Of a DNA stretch of 27,179 nt, positions 17,497 to 26,987 are shown piece after piece. Every line of letters starts with the position of its first letter. Position 1 is the first letter of the stretch. A model generated the notes under the pieces. That model saw only the letters and a list, made by a program, of their open reading frames with translations. It was not told the DNA's origin and did not search any database. The stretch is from Deinococcus marmoris DSM 12784 (GTDB lineage: Bacteria > Deinococcota > Deinococci > Deinococcales > Deinococcaceae). Location of the stretch: positions 1-27,179 of the forward strand of contig NZ_JNIV01000066.1 in the NCBI RefSeq assembly GCF_000701405.1, read 5' to 3'. The translations under genes and the position numbers were made by a program.

Positions 17497-18609
17497 ATGA
17501 CCGCGCCCGCCGAACTTCTCGCCGATCTGGCCCAGAGCCTGGGCGCGGACGCGGTGGGCTGGGCGGCGGCCACCGTTCCGACCAGTGCCGTGGACGAATA
17601 CGCCCGCTGGCTGGGCGCTGGGCGACACGCGGGCATGGCTTACCTGGAGCGGCAGCTTCCGGCACGGGCCGATCCGTCCTCGCGTTTGGAGGGCGTGGGC
17701 AGCGTGCTGGTGCTGGGCGTCTCGCACGCCTTCGGGGAACCGCCCGCGCCCGCTGACGGCATCCGGGTAGGCCGGGTGGCCCGCTACGCCTGGACCCTGG
17801 ATTACCACGACCAGTTGCAGCCGCTGCTGACCCGCCTGGAAACCGAGGCAGCGGCGCTGGGCGTCCGGGCGCGCGGCTATGTGGATCACGGCCCGGTGAT
17901 GGAACGCCTGTTCGCTTCCGGCGCATTTCTGGGCTGGCGCGGCAAGTCGGGAATGACGATCAGCACGCAACTGGGAGCCTTCGTGACGCTGGCGGTGCTG
18001 CTGACCGATCTGCCCTTCGAGGGTTCACAGGCAGCGCATCCTGACCGCTGCGGCAAGTGTTTCCGCTGCGTGGCCGCCTGTCCCACGAATGCGATTGGCG
18101 ATGATCGGGCCATCGACGCGCGACGCTGTATCTCGTACCTGACCATCGAACACCGTGGCCCCGTTCCGCACGAGTTCCGCACAGAGATGGGCGAGTGGCT
18201 GTTCGGCTGCGACGTGTGCAGCGAGGTCTGCCCGTGGTCCCGGAAAGCGGGGCCGCTGGCGGAGTTGCTGAAGCCGCAGCCTGGGCTGGCCCACCCAGAC
18301 CTGAGCGCCTTTTTTGGCGTCGGAGAGCGGGAATTCAATCGGCGCTTCGCGGGAACGGCTTTTCTGCGCCCACGCCGCAAGGGCATGGCCCGCAACGCGC
18401 TGACGGTGCTGGGCAACACCCGCGCGCCCCAGGGCTGGCCGCTGCTGCTCTCAGGCATGACGGACCCGGCCCCCGAGGTGCGCGAGGCCGCCGCCTGGGC
18501 GCTGGCCCAGTGGGGCGAGTGGGGGCAGGTGCGCGCCCTCCTGAATGACCCGGAAGAATCGGTGCGGATCGGTGCAGCGCGGCTCCTGGCCGATCCCCCA
18601 GTTGTCTAG
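17497..18609 (+). CDS. queG: Epoxyqueuosine reductase
   Basis: QueG performs the last step of queuosine synthesis, reducing epoxyqueuosine at tRNA position 34 with a cobalamin and two [4Fe-4S] clusters. The ferredoxin-like cysteines are all visible: Cys185, 188, 191 and 195 (CGKCFRCVAACP) and Cys211, 238, 241 and 245 (CDVCSEVCPW). Upstream are the cobalamin-domain segments VDHGPVMERLFASGAFLGWR and KSGMTIS. The C-terminus (about 300-370) carries HEAT-like helical repeats (PEVREAAAWALAQWGEW, PEESVRIGAARLL), usual for this family and involved in tRNA binding. At 370 aa it is full length. It is cytoplasmic and single-gene. Confidence 0.94.
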   Translation: MTAPAELLADLAQSLGADAVGWAAATVPTSAVDEYARWLGAGRHAGMAYLERQLPARADPSSRLEGVGSVLVLGVSHAFGEPPAPADGIRVGRVARYAWTLDYHDQLQPLLTRLETEAAALGVRARGYVDHGPVMERLFASGAFLGWRGKSGMTISTQLGAFVTLAVLLTDLPFEGSQAAHPDRCGKCFRCVAACPTNAIGDDRAIDARRCISYLTIEHRGPVPHEFRTEMGEWLFGCDVCSEVCPWSRKAGPLAELLKPQPGLAHPDLSAFFGVGEREFNRRFAGTAFLRPRRKGMARNALTVLGNTRAPQGWPLLLSGMTDPAPEVREAAAWALAQWGEWGQVRALLNDPEESVRIGAARLLADPPVV

Positions 18610-18636
18610 TCTGCTCGGGGCTGCACTAAGAATCTT

Positions 18637-18664
18637 GGGGCAAATGTCAGATACCTGACGCCCC
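18637..18664 (+). promoter_or_regulatory. Hairpin/dyad just upstream of the glutaminyl cyclotransferase promoter
   Basis: GGGGC (18637-18641) pairs with GCCCC (18660-18664), and GTCAG (18646-18650) pairs with CTGAC (18655-18659), with a four-base bulge. No T run follows, so it is a poor terminator for queG. It covers the expected -35 zone of the next gene and could be an operator. No matching regulator is known to me. Confidence 0.4.
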
Positions 18665-18671
18665 AGTTGCC

Positions 18672-18677
18672 TACCAT
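18672..18677 (+). promoter_or_regulatory. -10 element for leaderless glutaminyl cyclotransferase gene
   Basis: TACCAT lies six bases before the GTG at 18684 and supports that non-ATG start. Confidence 0.5.
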
Positions 18678-18683
18678 GAGGCT

Positions 18684-19550
18684 GTGCGCGCCGTCCTCCT
18701 GCTTTCCCTGCTCGGTCTCGTGTCCCTGAACACGGTCCTGGCCCAGTCCACGCCTGCGGTCCCCTCACCCACTTCTGCTCCGGCGGCGGCTCCAGCCCTG
18801 CTGGTCCCCACTGTCGTCAACCGGTATCCGCATGACCGCGCGGCCTTCACCCAGGGCTTGCAATATCTGGGAGACGGCGTCTCCATAGAAAGCACAGGTC
18901 AGGTGGGCGAATCCGGCGTGCGGCGGGTGGACCTGAAGACAGGCAAGGTGCTGAGCAAAACCATGACGCCGCTGGCCACCGCCTTCGGTGAGGGCGTTAC
19001 GGTGCTGGGCGGCGTGGCCTATCACCTGACCTGGCAGGATGGACTGGCCTTCGCCTTCGACATGAATACCCTGAAAGAGGTAGGACGCTACCGCTACGGG
19101 GGCGAGGGCTGGGGCCTGACCACCAACGGCAGGGACCTGATCATGAGCAACGGCAGCCCCACGCTGGTCTGGCGCGATCCCAAAACCTTTGCCGTGAAAC
19201 GCAGCGTGACCGTGACCGACGCCGGACAACCCGTCAGGAATCTCAACGAGCTGGAATACGTGCAGGGCAGTATCTACGCCAACGTCTGGCTGACCGACCG
19301 GATTGCACGTATCGATCCGCAGACGGGCAAGGTCACCGCCTGGATCGACGTGTCCGCCCTGACCCGCGAGGCCAGTGCCAGCGCCGCCAAACTGGGCAAG
19401 CCCCTGACCTTCGACGACATTCCCAACGGCATCGCCTACGTTCCCGAGCGCGGCACGCTGCTGCTGACCGGCAAGCGCTGGGGGATAATGTTTGAGGTCA
19501 AGGTGCCTGGACTGGGAGTCACGAACGGGCGTGCCCAGCCCCGCCGCTAG
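18684..19550 (+). CDS. Exported glutaminyl-peptide cyclotransferase (propeller type)
   Basis: The protein has 288 aa with a Sec signal peptide (residues 1-20, ending VLA). The body matches the plant/bacterial glutamine cyclotransferase family, a five-bladed propeller: RYPHDRAAFTQGLQYLGDG, STGQVGESGVRRVDL, FGEGVTVLGG, YHLTWQDG, GWGLTTNGRDLIMSNGS, LNELEYVQGSIYANVWLTD and DIPNGIAYVPERGTLLLTGK. The enzyme turns N-terminal Gln of exported proteins into pyroglutamate, blocking aminopeptidases. It is a single-gene unit with a GTG start. It ends four bases from the stop of convergent tmk, with no terminator in between. Confidence 0.9.
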   Translation: MRAVLLLSLLGLVSLNTVLAQSTPAVPSPTSAPAAAPALLVPTVVNRYPHDRAAFTQGLQYLGDGVSIESTGQVGESGVRRVDLKTGKVLSKTMTPLATAFGEGVTVLGGVAYHLTWQDGLAFAFDMNTLKEVGRYRYGGEGWGLTTNGRDLIMSNGSPTLVWRDPKTFAVKRSVTVTDAGQPVRNLNELEYVQGSIYANVWLTDRIARIDPQTGKVTAWIDVSALTREASASAAKLGKPLTFDDIPNGIAYVPERGTLLLTGKRWGIMFEVKVPGLGVTNGRAQPRR

Positions 19551-19554
19551 AACT

Positions 19555-20205
19555 TCAGATTTTTGAGGCTGGGAGGCGGGATTGGACCGCTTCCCAGATT
19601 CTTTTTTGCAAATCGGCTTCGGCCAGGGTGGCATCCAGCACCAGGAACCGCTCTGGCTCTGCCTCAGCCAGTTTCAGAAAACCCTGCCTGAGCCTTTGAT
19701 GGAAAGTCAGGTCTGCCTGCTCCAACCGGTCCGGCTGGCCGCGCCGCGCCGCCCGCTCCAGCCCGATCACTGGATCAAGGTCCAGCAGCACGGTCAGGTG
19801 AGGCCACAGCCCACCCGTCGCCGCCGCCGTGATGCCGCGCAGCAGTCCAGCGTTCAGGCCGCGCCCGAACCCCTGATACGCCAGACTGGAATCGGCGTAA
19901 CGGTCACAGACCACCACCTCTCCCCTGTCCAGGGCGGGACGAATGACGTTGGCCACGAGCTGGGCGCGGCTGGCGCTGTAGAGCAGAAATTCGGGCAGCG
20001 AATCAATGGTTAGCTCCGGGTCCAGCAGTACGTCCCGCACGCGGGTTCCCAGCGGCGTGCCGCCCGGTTCACGGGTGACGGTATGCGGCAATCCCATCTG
20101 CTCCAGCCGCCTGACCAGATGCCCGATCTGGGTGCTTTTGCCTGCGCCTTCCGGCCCTTCAAAGGAGATGAAGAGGCCAGTCTCGGGCTGAGACGATGAA
20201 AGCAC
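19555..20205 (-). CDS. tmk: Thymidylate kinase
   Basis: Tmk phosphorylates dTMP to dTDP, an essential step in dTTP supply. The P-loop GPEGAGKST is at residues 17-25, TREPGGTPLG binds the nucleoside monophosphate, CDRYADSSLAYQG carries the DRY motif, and a lid region RRGQPDRLE follows. At 216 aa the length is normal. The GTG start at 20205 lies three bases after the stop of the nif3-like gene and no promoter is visible, so the two form a coupled operon. Confidence 0.93.
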   Translation of the reverse strand: MLSSSQPETGLFISFEGPEGAGKSTQIGHLVRRLEQMGLPHTVTREPGGTPLGTRVRDVLLDPELTIDSLPEFLLYSASRAQLVANVIRPALDRGEVVVCDRYADSSLAYQGFGRGLNAGLLRGITAAATGGLWPHLTVLLDLDPVIGLERAARRGQPDRLEQADLTFHQRLRQGFLKLAEAEPERFLVLDATLAEADLQKRIWEAVQSRLPASKI

Positions 20206-20208
20206 CGA

Positions 20209-20994
20209 CTACAGGCCCGTCGGGTGGTGCAGAAACTGCCACGGCAGGCCAAACTCTTCCTCGATTTTAGCAGCCAGCGCGCGAACGCCGAACACTTCCG
20301 TTTCGTAGTGTCCGGCGAAGACCACGTTCACGCCATTTTCAAAAGAATCGTGGAAATGCTTGTGTTCCGGCTCGCCCGTCAGCAGGGTATCCAGGCCCAG
20401 CGCGGCGGCCTCGGCAATACGGTCTGCGCCGCTGCCGCTGACGATGCCCAGGCGCTTGACGGTGGGGCTGCCGCCGCCGTGGACCAGACAGATTTCGCCC
20501 GTCAGCTTCTGGATACGGTCTGCGAAATCCTGCAAGGTCTGCTCGAAGGGCAACTCCCCGGCCAGACCGATCTTGTGGCCCGCCCAGTCTCCGAACGGCT
20601 GCCGATTTTCCAGCGACAGGGCGCTGGCGATCATGGCGTTGTTGCCGATTTCGGGGTGGGCATCCAGCGGGATGTGGGCGGCGTACAGGTTAAGGTCTGC
20701 GGCCAGCGCCGTTTGCAGGCGCGTGCGGTGTGGCCCGGTGATCGCCAGCGGATCGCCCCAGAACAGGCCGTGATGCACCAGCAGGATGTCCGCGCCGCTG
20801 TCTGCCGCGTGCTGGAGCGTCTTGACACTGGTGTCCACGCTGGCCGCGACACGGGTGATCTTTCCGGTCCCCTCGATCTGAAGGCCATTCATGCTGGGAT
20901 CGGGGTAAGCGTCGATTTTGAGGTAATCGTTGAGCCAGCGCACCAGCTCATCGCGGCTGACCTCGGTGGGCTTGCGGGTAGAGGAATCGGTCAT
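20209..20994 (-). CDS. Nif3-like dinuclear metal centre protein
   Basis: The protein has 261 aa of the NIF3/YbgI/DUF34 family, which forms hexameric rings with a two-metal site. Metal-binding motifs are visible: LLVHHGLFWGDP with His74-His75, HIPLDAHPEIGN, GEPEHKHFHDS, and GHYETE near the C-terminus. Biochemical function in the family is unsettled (metal-related hydrolase or regulator proposals). The frame reaches back to 21144, but TACAAT (complement of 21001-21006) six bases before the ATG at 20994 fixes the start. It is the first gene of an operon with tmk. Confidence 0.9.
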   Translation of the reverse strand: MTDSSTRKPTEVSRDELVRWLNDYLKIDAYPDPSMNGLQIEGTGKITRVAASVDTSVKTLQHAADSGADILLVHHGLFWGDPLAITGPHRTRLQTALAADLNLYAAHIPLDAHPEIGNNAMIASALSLENRQPFGDWAGHKIGLAGELPFEQTLQDFADRIQKLTGEICLVHGGGSPTVKRLGIVSGSGADRIAEAAALGLDTLLTGEPEHKHFHDSFENGVNVVFAGHYETEVFGVRALAAKIEEEFGLPWQFLHHPTGL

Positions 20995-21000
20995 GGGGGC

Positions 21001-21006
21001 ATTGTA
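21001..21006 (-). promoter_or_regulatory. -10 element for the leaderless nif3-tmk operon
   Basis: TACAAT on the minus strand lies six bases before the ATG at 20994. Confidence 0.6.
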
Positions 21007-21129
21007 GAGGCGGGGGCACAGGGCCAATGCCTCTGGGGATGGGATCAGTAAAGCGAGCGGGCCAGCCCTCCCCACATTGGAGGAGTTGCTGGCCCGCGTC
21101 CAATCAGAGTCCAAATCCACTTTCATTTC

Positions 21130-21149
21130 ATGCCAATCTGGCATAGACT
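21130..21149 (+). promoter_or_regulatory. higBA promoter with candidate operator
   Basis: ATGCCA-ATC-TGGCAT (21130-21144) is a perfect six-base dyad. Its last T is the first base of TAGACT (21144-21149), the -10 of the leaderless toxin gene. Autoregulation by the HigA antitoxin would fit. Confidence 0.6.
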
Positions 21150-21155
21150 TCGCCT

Positions 21156-21446
21156 GTGGCCTTCAACGTTATCGCCCTGCGAACCCTGCGGGCCTTCTGC
21201 GAGGATCACCCCGACGCGCTGGAGCCGATGGAAACCTGGTATCACCTGCTGACCCACAGCGAAGTCCGTAACTTTGCCGAGGTTAAGTCACTCTTCGGCA
21301 GCGCGGACTGGATCGGCCCGGATTACATCATTTTTGATATTCGAGGCAACCGCTACCGCATCATCACCCGCGTCGATTTTCAGTGGCATACGTTCTGGAT
21401 TAAGGCCGTACTGACCCACGCCGACTATGACCGCTGGACGCCATGA
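21156..21446 (+). CDS. higB: HigB-family mRNA interferase toxin
   Basis: The protein has 96 aa of the HigB/RelE-like fold. Characteristic segments are the N-terminal helix (ALRTLRAFCEDHPDALEPME), FAEVKSLFGSADWIG, IIFDIRGNRYRIITRVDF and the C-terminal FWIKAVLTHADYDRW, where His and Tyr near the end belong to the RNase site. HigB toxins cleave mRNA on the ribosome. The start is GTG, six bases after a -10 hexamer, so the toxin message is probably leaderless. The antitoxin follows 37 bases downstream, toxin first, as usual for higBA. Confidence 0.88.
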   Translation: MAFNVIALRTLRAFCEDHPDALEPMETWYHLLTHSEVRNFAEVKSLFGSADWIGPDYIIFDIRGNRYRIITRVDFQWHTFWIKAVLTHADYDRWTP

Positions 21447-21483
21447 CCGCTGGATTCCGTGACCTCGCCCAAGGAGGGCCGAC

Positions 21484-21912
21484 ATGACCGCATCCCCCTC
21501 GCCGGTTGACACCCACGCCCTTTTCAATGCCTGGGCAGCAGCAGAACAGGCCGCCCACCGCCTCCTGGCCCCGCTGGAAACCGAAGCGGATTATGACGCG
21601 GCGCTGACGACACTGGAGCTGCTGTGGGAAGAAAAAACTGCCCGCCCGGAGCTGGGAACACTGCTTGCTTTGCTGAGCAGCCGCATTCAGGCTTACGAGA
21701 CCCGCGTGTACCCGATGCCCAACGTCCCCGCGAACCGCGTTCTGGCCTTTCTGATGGAAGGACGCGGCCTGAGCCAGAGCGCCGTGACCCGCGCCACCGG
21801 CATTGATCAAAGCAACCTGAGCCGCCTGCTGAGTGGTGAGCGCGAGTTTACGACGGGGCATATGCGGACGCTGGCGGGGTATTTCGGGGTCAGTCCCGCC
21901 GTTTTTCTGTAA
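21484..21912 (+). CDS. higA: HigA-family antitoxin (HTH XRE)
   Basis: The protein has 142 aa. The N-terminal half (to about 75) is helical and acidic, and should bind the toxin. The C-terminal half holds an XRE helix-turn-helix: RVLAFLMEGRGLSQSAVTRA followed by GIDQSNLSRLLSGEREFT and HMRTLAGYFGVSPAVFL. The AAGGAGG ribosome binding site at 21471-21477 is among the best in the window, in contrast with the leaderless toxin. It probably represses its own operon through the dyad at 21130-21144. It ends 23 bases from the convergent thiolase gene. Confidence 0.9.
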   Translation: MTASPSPVDTHALFNAWAAAEQAAHRLLAPLETEADYDAALTTLELLWEEKTARPELGTLLALLSSRIQAYETRVYPMPNVPANRVLAFLMEGRGLSQSAVTRATGIDQSNLSRLLSGEREFTTGHMRTLAGYFGVSPAVFL

Positions 21913-21935
21913 TTTGAGCTGACCTGTTCAGGGCC

Positions 21936-23117
21936 TCACAACACCTCGAACAATCCCGCAGCCCCCATGCCGCCACCCACGCACATCGTCACCACCACAT
22001 GCTTTGCGCCCCGGCGTTTGCCTTCCAGCAAAATATGGCCAGTCAGGCGTGCGCCGCTCATGCCGTAGGGGTGGCCGATGCTGATGCTGCCGCCATTGAC
22101 GTTGTACTTCTCCGGGTCAATGCCCAGTTGATCGCGGCAGTACAGCGCCTGCACCGCGAACGCCTCGTTCAGCTCCCACAGGTCAATGTCGTCCACGGTC
22201 AGGCCGTGGCGCTTGAGGAGCTTGGGCACGGCGTAAATCGGGCCGATGCCCATCTCGTCGGGTTCGCATCCAGCGACGGCGAAGCCCTTGAACAGCCCCA
22301 GCGGTTGCAGGCCGCGCTCGCGGGCCATGTCGGCGTCCATGACCACCACCGCCGCCGCGCCGTCCGACAGTTGCGAGGCGTTGCCCGCCGTGATCACGCC
22401 GCCCTCAATGACGGGCTTGAGCTTCTGCAACCCTTCCAGCGTGGTTTCCGGGCGGTTGCCCTCGTCCAGCTTGCGGGTCACTTCCTGATCGGGAATCTCG
22501 CCCGTCGCCTTGTCCTGCACCTTCATGGTGGCGGTCATGGGGACGATCTCGTGGTCAAACTTCCCAGTTTCCTGGGCCGCCGCCGTGCGCTGCTGGCTTC
22601 TCAGGGCGTACTCGTCCTGCGCCTCCCGCGACACGCCGTAGCGCTGGGACACGACTTCCGCCGTTTGCAGCATGGGCATGTAGATGTCAGGCTTGTGTTC
22701 CATCAGCCACTCGCCGCGCAGATGGAACTTGTTGGCGTGTTCGTTCTGGGTCAGGCTGATGCTTTCCAGGCCGCCCGCCACGAAGATCTCGCCCTGTCCG
22801 GCCATCACATGGTTGGCCGCCAGCGCAATGGTGTTCAGGCCGCTGGAGCAAAAGCGGTTGACGGTCACGCCCGCCACGCTGACGGGCAGCCCGGCACGCA
22901 GGGCGATCTGGCGGGCGATGTTGCTGCCGGTTGCGCCCTCGGGGTTGCCCGAACCCATGATCACGTCCTCGATCTCGGCGGGATCAATTCCGGCCCGCTG
23001 AACGGCGTGCATGACGGCGTGCGCGCCCAGATCAGAGCCGTGCGTGTTGTTGAGGAAACCCCGGTAAGCCTTGCCGATGGGGGTGCGGGCGGTGGAAACG
23101 ATAACTGCTTCGGGCAT
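21936..23117 (-). CDS. fadA: Acetyl-CoA acetyltransferase / 3-ketoacyl-CoA thiolase
   Basis: The protein has 393 aa. The thiolase triad is complete: Cys90 in [12 protein letters not shown], His349 in [10 protein letters not shown] and Cys379 in [10 protein letters not shown]. It catalyses thiolytic release of acetyl-CoA, the last beta-oxidation step (or the reverse condensation). It follows the fadB-like gene on the same strand, with a broken gene and a repeat between. That context favours fatty-acid oxidation over acetoacetyl-CoA synthesis, but the two thiolase classes are not cleanly separable here. An AAAGGAG ribosome binding site precedes the ATG. TACAAC in the upstream gap may be a -10 of its own. 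Confidence 0.92.
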   Translation of the reverse strand: MPEAVIVSTARTPIGKAYRGFLNNTHGSDLGAHAVMHAVQRAGIDPAEIEDVIMGSGNPEGATGSNIARQIALRAGLPVSVAGVTVNRFCSSGLNTIALAANHVMAGQGEIFVAGGLESISLTQNEHANKFHLRGEWLMEHKPDIYMPMLQTAEVVSQRYGVSREAQDEYALRSQQRTAAAQETGKFDHEIVPMTATMKVQDKATGEIPDQEVTRKLDEGNRPETTLEGLQKLKPVIEGGVITAGNASQLSDGAAAVVVMDADMARERGLQPLGLFKGFAVAGCEPDEMGIGPIYAVPKLLKRHGLTVDDIDLWELNEAFAVQALYCRDQLGIDPEKYNVNGGSISIGHPYGMSGARLTGHILLEGKRRGAKHVVVTMCVGGGMGAAGLFEVL

Positions 23118-23172
23118 GTGGTGAACTCCTTTGGAGGGTTGTGGGGGGTGGGTTGTAGGGTGTGGAAAAAGA

Positions 23173-23428
23173 TCAGAAGCTGGGATTCATGGACGTGGGT
23201 TCAAGGAAAATGATTTCCTCGGAGCCATCCAGTTCGGCTTTCAGGCCAGGGCTGAGCTGCGTGACCGAGCGAATTTTGGGGGCAGTGATTAGAACGTCTT
23301 CCAGCGCAACAGCGATGCTTTCGCCCGCCAGCTTGAGCAGTTCCTCGCGGTTGGGCGCAGTGATAATGCAATTCGGGAACGAGGGCATTCCAGTTCCGTT
23401 CACCGCTGCTAATGATGGTCAGGTACAT
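23173..23428 (-). pseudogene. Frameshifted HicB-like (UPF0150-fold) gene
   Basis: A perfect AAGGAGG (complement of 23434-23440) stands five bases before an ATG at 23428. The frame reads MYLTIISSGERNWNALVPEL and then turns to non-protein-like sequence. The next frame carries the natural continuation NCIITAPNREELLKLAGESI and runs to a stop at 23173. HicB-type proteins read VPELPGC at this point. Inserting one more copy of the octamer CGAATTGC (complement of 23368-23375) would restore VPELPNCIITA in one frame, so loss of one unit of an 8-bp tandem repeat is a neat explanation. Translation from a GTG at 23403 in the second frame remains possible but has no ribosome binding site. No hicA toxin gene is adjacent. 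A sequencing error cannot be excluded. Confidence 0.55.
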
Positions 23429-23461
23429 TCACGCCTCCTTGCTTTCGCCTGAGCTGGGGGC

Positions 23462-23583
23462 AACCCCTCCGGCCCTTCGGGCCACCTCCCCTTAGAAGGG
23501 AGGCAAGAGTTGCGGAATTGCCCGTCCAGCAGCGATTTCTCGGCTCCCTTTAAGGGGAGCTGGCTGCGAAGCAGACTGAGGGG

Positions 23584-23586
<3 letters not shown>
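23462..23586 (-). repeat. Dispersed structured intergenic repeat, copy B
   Basis: This 125-bp element is in opposite orientation to copy A (14363-14507), with AACCCCTC and GAGGGGTTA at its ends. Internal hairpins include GGCCC/GGGCC around GAA (23471-23483), CCTCCC/GGGAGG and GCTCCC/GGGAGC types. It sits between the fadB-like gene and the broken HicB-like gene. Its last three bases (23584-23586) are the stop codon of the fadB-like gene. Confidence 0.8.
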
Positions 23587-25671
<2,085 letters not shown>

Positions 25672-25754
25672 GGTGGAACCTCCTTGAGTTGTGCGTGGTG
25701 CTGAGGCGTCCATGCTTCCATGTCGTCCGCCTCTGGTCAAATACGCCAACGTTC

Positions 25755-25775
25755 ATAGTAGACGTGCGCGTACAC
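25755..25775 (-). promoter_or_regulatory. Candidate promoter and operator of the beta-oxidation cluster
   Basis: TACTAT (complement of 25755-25760) is a possible -10. It overlaps an imperfect 18-bp dyad (25758-25775) of the form GTnnACGnGCnCGTnnAC. An acyl-CoA-responsive TetR-type repressor would fit the position, but no convincing -35 is seen and no regulator gene is in the window. Confidence 0.3.
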
Positions 25776-25816
25776 TTCGTGGGGGACAGGGCGCAGACAG
25801 GGAAACGCAGACAATG

Positions 25817-25838
25817 AAAAAGCACGTCTGGGACGTGC
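25817..25838 (-). terminator. Terminator after the first OmpH/Skp-like gene
   Basis: On the minus strand, GCACGT pairs with ACGTGC (25833-25838 with 25822-25827), followed by five T (25821-25817). Confidence 0.75.
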
Positions 25839-25866
25839 CTTTGGGCGGATATTGGAGACGGCGGAA

Positions 25867-26352
25867 CTACTTCAGGGCTTTGATGACCGCAGGGGTCAGG
25901 TCCGTGGTGCTGGCGTTGGCGTAGACGACCAGACGGTTCTGGGCGGCGATCTGTCGGTCCATGACCACGCTGTAGCCGTTGGACTTGGCCACCTGGGCCA
26001 CCGCCGCATTCACCTTGACGGCCAGCGGCTGGAAGGCCGTGGCGATGCGCCCCGTGTAGCCGCTCTGGGCGGTGTTGTACGCCTGCTGCGCGTCTAGAAG
26101 CGCCTTGCGGTCTGCTGCGCTCCCCGTGGCCCCGGCTTTAGCAGTCAGAGCGTCGATCTTGCTGCGCTTGTCTTTCAGGTCCGCGTCCACACGGGCCGAC
26201 AGGTCCAAGTACGCCTTGCTGGCGGGCATCGCCCTGACGGCAGCCTGCACGTCGATCAGACCGACACGGTTTTTTGGGGTCTGGGCCTGCGGCACCGTGG
26301 CGAGCAGGGCCAGCGGGAAAAGAATCAGGAATTTATTCAAAGGTCTAACCAC
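25867..26352 (-). CDS. OmpH/Skp-family periplasmic chaperone-like protein (paralogue 1)
   Basis: The protein has 161 aa: signal peptide ([19 protein letters not shown]), then [14 protein letters not shown], a long charged coiled-coil (about 40-115) and the conserved [13 protein letters not shown] end strand. Skp-type trimers hold unfolded outer-membrane proteins with helical tentacles; in this lineage the client is unknown. It is a clear paralogue of the gene at 26437-26943. The start is uncertain. The GTG at 26352 lies only four bases from a perfect TATAAT (complement of 26357-26362), while a TTG at 26340 lies eight bases after AGGTGG and directly before the signal peptide. It has its own promoter and terminator. 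Confidence 0.85.
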   Translation of the reverse strand: MVRPLNKFLILFPLALLATVPQAQTPKNRVGLIDVQAAVRAMPASKAYLDLSARVDADLKDKRSKIDALTAKAGATGSAADRKALLDAQQAYNTAQSGYTGRIATAFQPLAVKVNAAVAQVAKSNGYSVVMDRQIAAQNRLVVYANASTTDLTPAVIKALK

Positions 26353-26356
26353 CTAA

Positions 26357-26362
26357 ATTATA
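26357..26362 (-). promoter_or_regulatory. -10 element of the first OmpH/Skp-like gene
   Basis: TATAAT on the minus strand is the only perfect consensus -10 noted in the window. It is only four bases from the GTG, so transcription may begin inside the nominal start codon, favouring the TTG at 26340. Confidence 0.6.
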
Positions 26363-26382
26363 GCGTTGATTCAGAGGAACTG

Positions 26383-26410
26383 AAAAAACCCCGCGCTGAT
26401 GCATACGGGG
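26383..26410 (-). terminator. Terminator after the second OmpH/Skp-like gene
   Basis: On the minus strand, CCCCG (26410-26406) pairs with CGGGG (26393-26389), followed by six T (26388-26383). It separates the two paralogues into independent units. Confidence 0.8.
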
Positions 26411-26436
26411 CATTTTCTCAGCCTGAGAAGTGTCGA

Positions 26437-26943
26437 TCAGGGCTTCAGGGCTTTGACGGCGGCGGCGGTGACATCGGTGCCAGGATCGGCGTAGATGACC
26501 AGACCGCTCTTGGCGGCCACGTCGCGGTCCATGACCACCGCGTAGCCGTTGGACTTGGCAATCACACTGACGGCGGTGTCCACGGACTTCTCGACTGCCG
26601 TGATCTTGGGATCGATCTGCTTGTCGTAGTCGGCAGCCTTGGCCTGAATGGTCTTGACCAGGGTGTCGCGCTGCTGCTTGTCGGCGGCAGTGGCGGCGGC
26701 TCCCTTGGCGTCGATGGCCTTGACCTGCTTGTCCAGAACCTGCAATTCGGCGTCGGCCTTGGTCTGGATGGCCTTAATGTCCTTGTCGTTGGGGTGAGAG
26801 GCCAGCAGCGTGGCGACATTCACGAAGCCGATCTTCTGGGCTGGGGTCTGGGCTTGTGGGGCGAGGGTGCCCAGGCCGAAGGCGGCGACGATGGCCACAG
26901 GGGCCAGGGTTTTGGCGGTAATCTTCATGCGCGGCAGGTTCAT
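26437..26943 (-). CDS. OmpH/Skp-family periplasmic chaperone-like protein (paralogue 2)
   Basis: The protein has 168 aa: signal peptide ([18 protein letters not shown] within the first 35 residues), [14 protein letters not shown], a Lys/Asp/Ala-rich coiled coil (about 60-130) and the end strand [13 protein letters not shown] shared with its neighbour. The probable role is chaperoning envelope proteins. Three in-frame ATGs are possible (26991, 26943, 26928). TAGTTT (complement of 26951-26956) seven bases before 26943 makes that the likely leaderless start. It lies directly downstream of the stop of the gene entering from the right edge. Confidence 0.87.
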   Translation of the reverse strand: MNLPRMKITAKTLAPVAIVAAFGLGTLAPQAQTPAQKIGFVNVATLLASHPNDKDIKAIQTKADAELQVLDKQVKAIDAKGAAATAADKQQRDTLVKTIQAKAADYDKQIDPKITAVEKSVDTAVSVIAKSNGYAVVMDRDVAAKSGLVIYADPGTDVTAAAVKALKP

Positions 26944-26950
26944 AAAACGA

Positions 26951-26956
26951 AAACTA
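26951..26956 (-). promoter_or_regulatory. -10 element for the leaderless second OmpH/Skp-like gene
   Basis: TAGTTT on the minus strand lies seven bases before the ATG at 26943. Confidence 0.5.
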
Positions 26957-26987
26957 GCACGCTGTTTCCTGAGCGGAATGAAGCCCT

